From: an uncultured Chlamydiae bacterium
Lineage (GTDB): Bacteria > Chlamydiota > Chlamydiia > Chlamydiales > Rhabdochlamydiaceae
Reading direction: 5' to 3'
NCBI GenBank assembly: GCA_945957075.1
Contig: CAMFJP010000011.1
Coordinates: 1 to 16,895 of the forward strand
DNA length: 16,895 bases
Below the pieces are notes generated by a model. That model made no database searches. It saw only the letters and a list, made by a program, of their open reading frames with translations, and was not told the DNA's origin. Within the stretch, counting starts at the first letter, position 1; each line of letters begins with the position of its first letter. Of this stretch, positions 14,035-16,895 are shown piece by piece. The position numbers and the translations under genes are program-made.

Positions 14035-15101
14035 TGCCTGTAAAAGTGGCCCCAGAAGATATAGAAAATGCCCTCAGTGCTATTTGGGAAGAGCTAGAAC
14101 CCACAAGCCGCATGCGCGCCTGTCTTTTTAATCTCATCTTTTATACAAAAAAAACAGAAAGAGCCTCATACATTCATAAAATAGCCCAAAGGGTCATTTC
14201 TAAATTCCCCTCTCGCATTCTGCTTATCGTAAATGATTCTGAAGCCTCCGATCGCATGGAAACCGGCGTTTCTGTACTCCACGAACAAAATTTTGCCTGC
14301 GATCTCATTGAAATTTCCATCGGCGGCAGTTTAAGCGCGCGCATCCCCTTTTTAATCCTCCCGCATATTCTACCAGACCTCCCCGTCTATCTGGTTTGGG
14401 GAGAAGATCCGATTGCAAACGATCCGCTATGGCAACCGCTGAAAAAACTAGCAAGTCGCCTTATCATCGATTCTGAAACCACCCAAAACCTCTCTCTATG
14501 TGCAGAAAAGCTGCTAAATGAATATAAGCCTCTAGAATGCGAAATTGCAGATCTTAATTGGGCAAGATTAGAAGGGTGGCGCGAGCTGTTATCAAGAACA
14601 TTTTATTCTCAAGAGCGGATCAACAAGCTACGCTCTACAGATCACATACACATCACGTACAACGCTAAGTCCAGTGCCTTTTTTACCCATACCCATATCC
14701 AAGCCCTCTATATGCAAACATGGCTTGCCTCACAATTGAAATGGAGTATAGAAACAACAACACAGACATCAGGGACCTATACAAGCCTATATAAAAAAGA
14801 CAAAGACCAAGTCACAATCACCCTAACCCCCGTCTCCTATACAGAGCTAGCTCCAGGCACACTAGTTTCTATACAGATCATAACCCCACAAAAAGACCAT
14901 TTTTCCTTTACAAGAAAACCTTCCTGTCTTCACCACATTGCAACCCAAATCTCTTCCGCTCTTCAATGTGAAATGCCCATGGATGTCATATTTCCACACA
15001 CAGAATCTGGGCACTCACTAACACAAGAAATGTGCCGTCCACGCACAAGCAGCCACTATCTTTCCGTACTCAAAAACCTCCCTAATACACATGCATATTG
15101 A
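14034..15101 (+). CDS. opcA: Glucose-6-phosphate dehydrogenase assembly protein OpcA-like
   Basis: 355 residues from the ATG at 14034, which shares one base with the zwf stop (TAATG) and has GGAG 9 bases upstream. An ATG at 14019 in the same frame would overlap zwf further and was not preferred. OpcA features: RMRACLFNLIFYTKKTERA then FPSRILLIVND (26-67, the 'R.C..NL...HPSR' pattern), DLPVYLVWGEDP (114-125) and LASRLIIDSETT (139-150). In cyanobacteria OpcA binds and activates G6PD, and it is encoded beside zwf there and in actinobacteria. The position between zwf and pgl supports the same role here. The C-terminal half is poorly conserved by eye. The gene overlaps pgl by 11 nt. The function is inferred from family and context. 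Confidence 0.78.
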   Translation: MPVKVAPEDIENALSAIWEELEPTSRMRACLFNLIFYTKKTERASYIHKIAQRVISKFPSRILLIVNDSEASDRMETGVSVLHEQNFACDLIEISIGGSLSARIPFLILPHILPDLPVYLVWGEDPIANDPLWQPLKKLASRLIIDSETTQNLSLCAEKLLNEYKPLECEIADLNWARLEGWRELLSRTFYSQERINKLRSTDHIHITYNAKSSAFFTHTHIQALYMQTWLASQLKWSIETTTQTSGTYTSLYKKDKDQVTITLTPVSYTELAPGTLVSIQIITPQKDHFSFTRKPSCLHHIATQISSALQCEMPMDVIFPHTESGHSLTQEMCRPRTSSHYLSVLKNLPNTHAY

Positions 15102-15825
15102 TAAAAGAAGAATGCTTCTAAACCCAGGAGACAAACAAACAACCCTAGCATTTTGTGCACATCAATTTATAGAAATATGCAATGCTGCTCTTGAGAAAAA
15201 AGGATTTTGCACAGTTGCCCTGTCCGGAGGCTCCACCCCACAGGCCCTATTTGCCCTCCTGTCCTCCCCCCCGTATAACACGCAAACCGACTGGGGCAAC
15301 ATACACCTATTTTGGAGTGATGAGCGGGCAGTCCCCCCAGAAAGCCCAGAGAGCAACTACGGCGCCGCTATGCGTTCTGGACTCAGCACCCTACCCATTC
15401 CCAAAGAGCACATCCACCGCATGATCGCAGAGCACGATATAGAAAAAAACGCCCTAGTATATGAAAAGACAATCCACAAAATACTGCGCGGACACCCCTT
15501 TGATCTTATTACCCTTGGACTCGGAGAAGATGGACACATCGCATCCCTATTTCCAAACACACCAGCTCTTGCTATCGAAGACAGAGACATCGTTGCACAA
15601 TTTGTACCACAAAAAAACACATGGCGCATGACAATGACCTATAGTTGCCTCCACAACACCCACCACCTCATTATCTATGTCCTTGGCGATTCCAAAGCCT
15701 CCATTCTACACCAAGTTCTCTTTGAGCCCAGTAACTACCCCGCAACACGCCTAGGCTCCCACACCTGCCCAGCCACCTGGATCGCCGATGACGCCGCCGC
15801 CAAAAATAGGCCGCTTGACCATTAG
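15091..15825 (+). CDS. pgl: 6-phosphogluconolactonase (DevB/Pgl type)
   Basis: 244 residues. It hydrolyses 6-phosphogluconolactone to 6-phosphogluconate, the second step of the oxidative pentose-phosphate pathway. Family motifs: TVALSGGSTPQALFALL (41-57; phosphate-binding), NIHLFWSDERAVPPESPESNYG (70-91), and LGLGEDGHIASLFP (142-155), containing the catalytic His149. The ATG at 15091 overlaps the opcA end by 11 nt; another in-frame ATG at 15112 would remove only seven poorly conserved residues, so the start is not firmly fixed. Length matches the family (about 230-260). It ends the zwf-opcA-pgl operon; its TAG stop is the first three bases of a hairpin. Confidence 0.92.
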   Translation: MHIDKRRMLLNPGDKQTTLAFCAHQFIEICNAALEKKGFCTVALSGGSTPQALFALLSSPPYNTQTDWGNIHLFWSDERAVPPESPESNYGAAMRSGLSTLPIPKEHIHRMIAEHDIEKNALVYEKTIHKILRGHPFDLITLGLGEDGHIASLFPNTPALAIEDRDIVAQFVPQKNTWRMTMTYSCLHNTHHLIIYVLGDSKASILHQVLFEPSNYPATRLGSHTCPATWIADDAAAKNRPLDH

Positions 15826-15861
15826 ATCTCTTTCGAAATTCATTTTTTTGAAAAAGATCTA
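15823..15861 (+). terminator. Hairpin starting at the pgl stop codon, possible terminator
   Basis: The arms are TAGATCTCTTTC (15823-15834) and GAAAAAGATCTA (15850-15861), pairing with a single mismatch around a 15-base loop. The first three bases are the pgl TAG. A run of seven T lies in the loop rather than after the stem, so it is not a textbook Rho-independent terminator. The position at the operon end still favours a role in termination or mRNA end protection. Confidence 0.45.
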
Positions 15862-15862
15862 T

Positions 15863-15977
15863 TAGACATCTTGCGCAATTCCATTTGCTTGGCAGTGCTG
15901 ATGATTTTTGAGCAGATTTATAGAGTTATACCAAATGCGGCAAATAAATCCGTATTTGGTATTACGCAAGATGTCTA
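15863..15977. mobile_element. 115-bp MITE-like element with perfect 13-bp terminal inverted repeats
   Basis: TAGACATCTTGCG (15863-15875) and its exact reverse complement CGCAAGATGTCTA (15965-15977) bound a 115-bp segment with no coding capacity. TA occurs at both outer ends and could be a target duplication. The interior holds a second, nested inverted repeat. The right end matches the hairpin at 973-1002 at nearly every base over about 20 bp. The right terminal repeat supplies the TAG stop (15977-15975) of the neighbouring minus-strand gene. Small size, terminal repeats and recurrence suggest a miniature transposable element or dispersed palindromic repeat; no transposase is in the window. 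Confidence 0.55.
15928..15962. repeat. Inner inverted repeat nested in the MITE-like element
   Basis: ATACCAAATGCGG (15928-15940) pairs with CCGTATTTGGTAT (15950-15962) over 13 positions, with one G-U type pair and a 9-base loop. It shares ATACCAAA/TTTGGTAT with the palindrome at 949-974, so the two intergenic regions contain the same two building blocks in different order. Confidence 0.65.
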
Positions 15978-16895
15978 TTTTCTCGGCAAAATAAAACTGC
16001 CAATAAAAGGATCTTTAGAACCTCTATCAATCGATTTTTCATGATTGCTTATTAATTGATCTACAAGATCTTTATATATTCGTTGTTCTGCAGTCATGCA
16101 AAGACTTACCTGTTTCCACTTGTCTAAAAGCAACAACGCCTTTTGAGAAGACAACTCCTCATCCTCTGCTATCGCGGCAATTTCTTTTATCAACCTTTTT
16201 AACCCCGAGCGATTTTTTAATTGTAATGATTGCAAGCTGTGCAGCAAATGCTTGGTTTCGCGATGAAACTTTTCTATGTAAGAATCTACGATAACTTGAC
16301 GACCTTTTTGATTGAACTTAAATGTCAACTTAGAACCCGGAAGTTGATGAACCATGCCTACTCCGTGGCGAGTTTCCTTACCCTCTTTTTCATGAAGAGG
16401 CGAAGCAACTTTTAGCGTACGCGCACAAATCTCAGATTGCACTCCTGATACAGACAAATGCTGATGCAATCGAGAAGCAAAACTAAGCTCTCCATGCAAA
16501 CCACCTACAGCTGATTCACATGTCATAAGACTAATACGCAAAGGCTTTTTTGCCATTTTTGCAAAAGGCGTATTCGCAATAATAAAATCTCCAACCTTTT
16601 TGTAATCTCCACTTAGTATGCTATCTGAATTTGGCTTTCCATGATCAAAAATATAAACTCGTGTATTTTCATCCCCTTCAGCAAGTGCCTGTCCGGCTTC
16701 ATTTCCATATACGCCATAATCGTATATGAGACGGGTCTCTATTTCCGGATGAAGAAATTCAAGTCTCTGCTTAAAAGGAATTGCTCCGGGTGTAATTACA
16801 TCCGTATCCTTTGATAAAACAATTACTGTGTTTGACGAATATTGCCTTGAATGCAAAAGATGAAAACGAGATAAAACCTCCCTATCTTCTAACTG
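15975..16895 (-). CDS. Clan CD cysteine protease-like protein (C80/CPD-like), 5' end outside window
   Basis: The frame is open from the right edge to TAG at 15975-15977 (306 residues visible). A TTG at 16856 could initiate, but 13 further open codons lie upstream, so the gene probably begins outside the window. The pattern is that of caspase-fold peptidases. SSNTVIVLSKD is a first strand. TRVYIFDHGKPNSDSILSG carries the putative catalytic His (codon 16641-16643), and LRISLMTCESAVGG the putative catalytic Cys (codon 16518-16520). FASRLHQHL and VSGVQSEICARTLKVASP follow, as in C80 domains of MARTX and clostridial toxins. Those act inside host cells as inositol-phosphate-activated autoproteases; here the role is unknown. 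The last 100 residues form a charged helical tail. No signal peptide is visible. An effector or toxin role is an inference. Confidence 0.6.
   Translation of the reverse strand, partial: QLEDREVLSRFHLLHSRQYSSNTVIVLSKDTDVITPGAIPFKQRLEFLHPEIETRLIYDYGVYGNEAGQALAEGDENTRVYIFDHGKPNSDSILSGDYKKVGDFIIANTPFAKMAKKPLRISLMTCESAVGGLHGELSFASRLHQHLSVSGVQSEICARTLKVASPLHEKEGKETRHGVGMVHQLPGSKLTFKFNQKGRQVIVDSYIEKFHRETKHLLHSLQSLQLKNRSGLKRLIKEIAAIAEDEELSSQKALLLLDKWKQVSLCMTAEQRIYKDLVDQLISNHEKSIDRGSKDPFIGSFILPRK

Noticed and set aside
16854..16856. TTG as the start codon of the protease-like gene
   Set aside because: The frame stays open for 13 more codons to the window edge and no ribosome-binding site precedes the TTG, so the gene is treated as cut by the edge.

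Overview
The window is a gene-dense stretch of bacterial chromosome with low to moderate GC. It looks like a member of the Chlamydiae, most likely one of the environmental 'chlamydia-like' lineages rather than Chlamydiaceae. The reasons are a classical LPS heptosyltransferase, zwf and pgl with an OpcA-type protein between them, an ssb-pepA pair, a short protein with the bilobed hydrophobic profile of inclusion-membrane proteins, and two small proteins resembling host-directed effector domains. The taxon is an inference from gene content; no rRNA or other marker is present.

Layout. 1-951 (+) is the 3' part of a PotD-like polyamine-binding protein. A perfect palindrome and a second hairpin (949-1002) separate it from a convergent minus-strand pair: waaC (2512-1472) and a small two-helix membrane protein (1468-1010). 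A MATE transporter (2620-3996, +) diverges from waaC. Its 3' end overlaps that of a minus-strand cluster read from 10596 to 3974: ssb, pepA, an RluA/RluD-type pseudouridine synthase, a 1164-residue protein with a C-terminal oligopeptide-binding domain, and a 94-residue protein that reads like a stand-alone SH2 domain. Diverging from ssb is a plus-strand run: a 578-residue protein of unknown function, zwf, opcA and pgl. After pgl come a hairpin and a 115-bp element with 13-bp terminal inverted repeats (15823-15977). Last is a minus-strand gene, cut by the right edge, whose product resembles a clan CD (C80-like) cysteine protease.

How the genes fit together. zwf-opcA-pgl is a compact oxidative pentose-phosphate operon (glucose-6-phosphate to 6-phosphogluconate) with genes overlapping by 1 and 11 nt. 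In the ssb cluster, pepA/rlu overlap by 4 nt and the fusion/SH2-like genes by 20 nt, so at least these pairs are probably co-transcribed and translationally coupled. waaC implies a heptose-containing LPS core. The most unusual items are the SH2-like protein lacking the usual phosphotyrosine-binding arginine, the clan CD protease-like protein, the solute-binding-domain fusion without a signal peptide, and the related nested palindromes, which occupy both non-overlapping convergent intergenic regions and run into the stop codons of neighbouring genes. No tRNA, rRNA, CRISPR array or intact transposase gene was seen. No gene-free stretch exceeds 300 bases.
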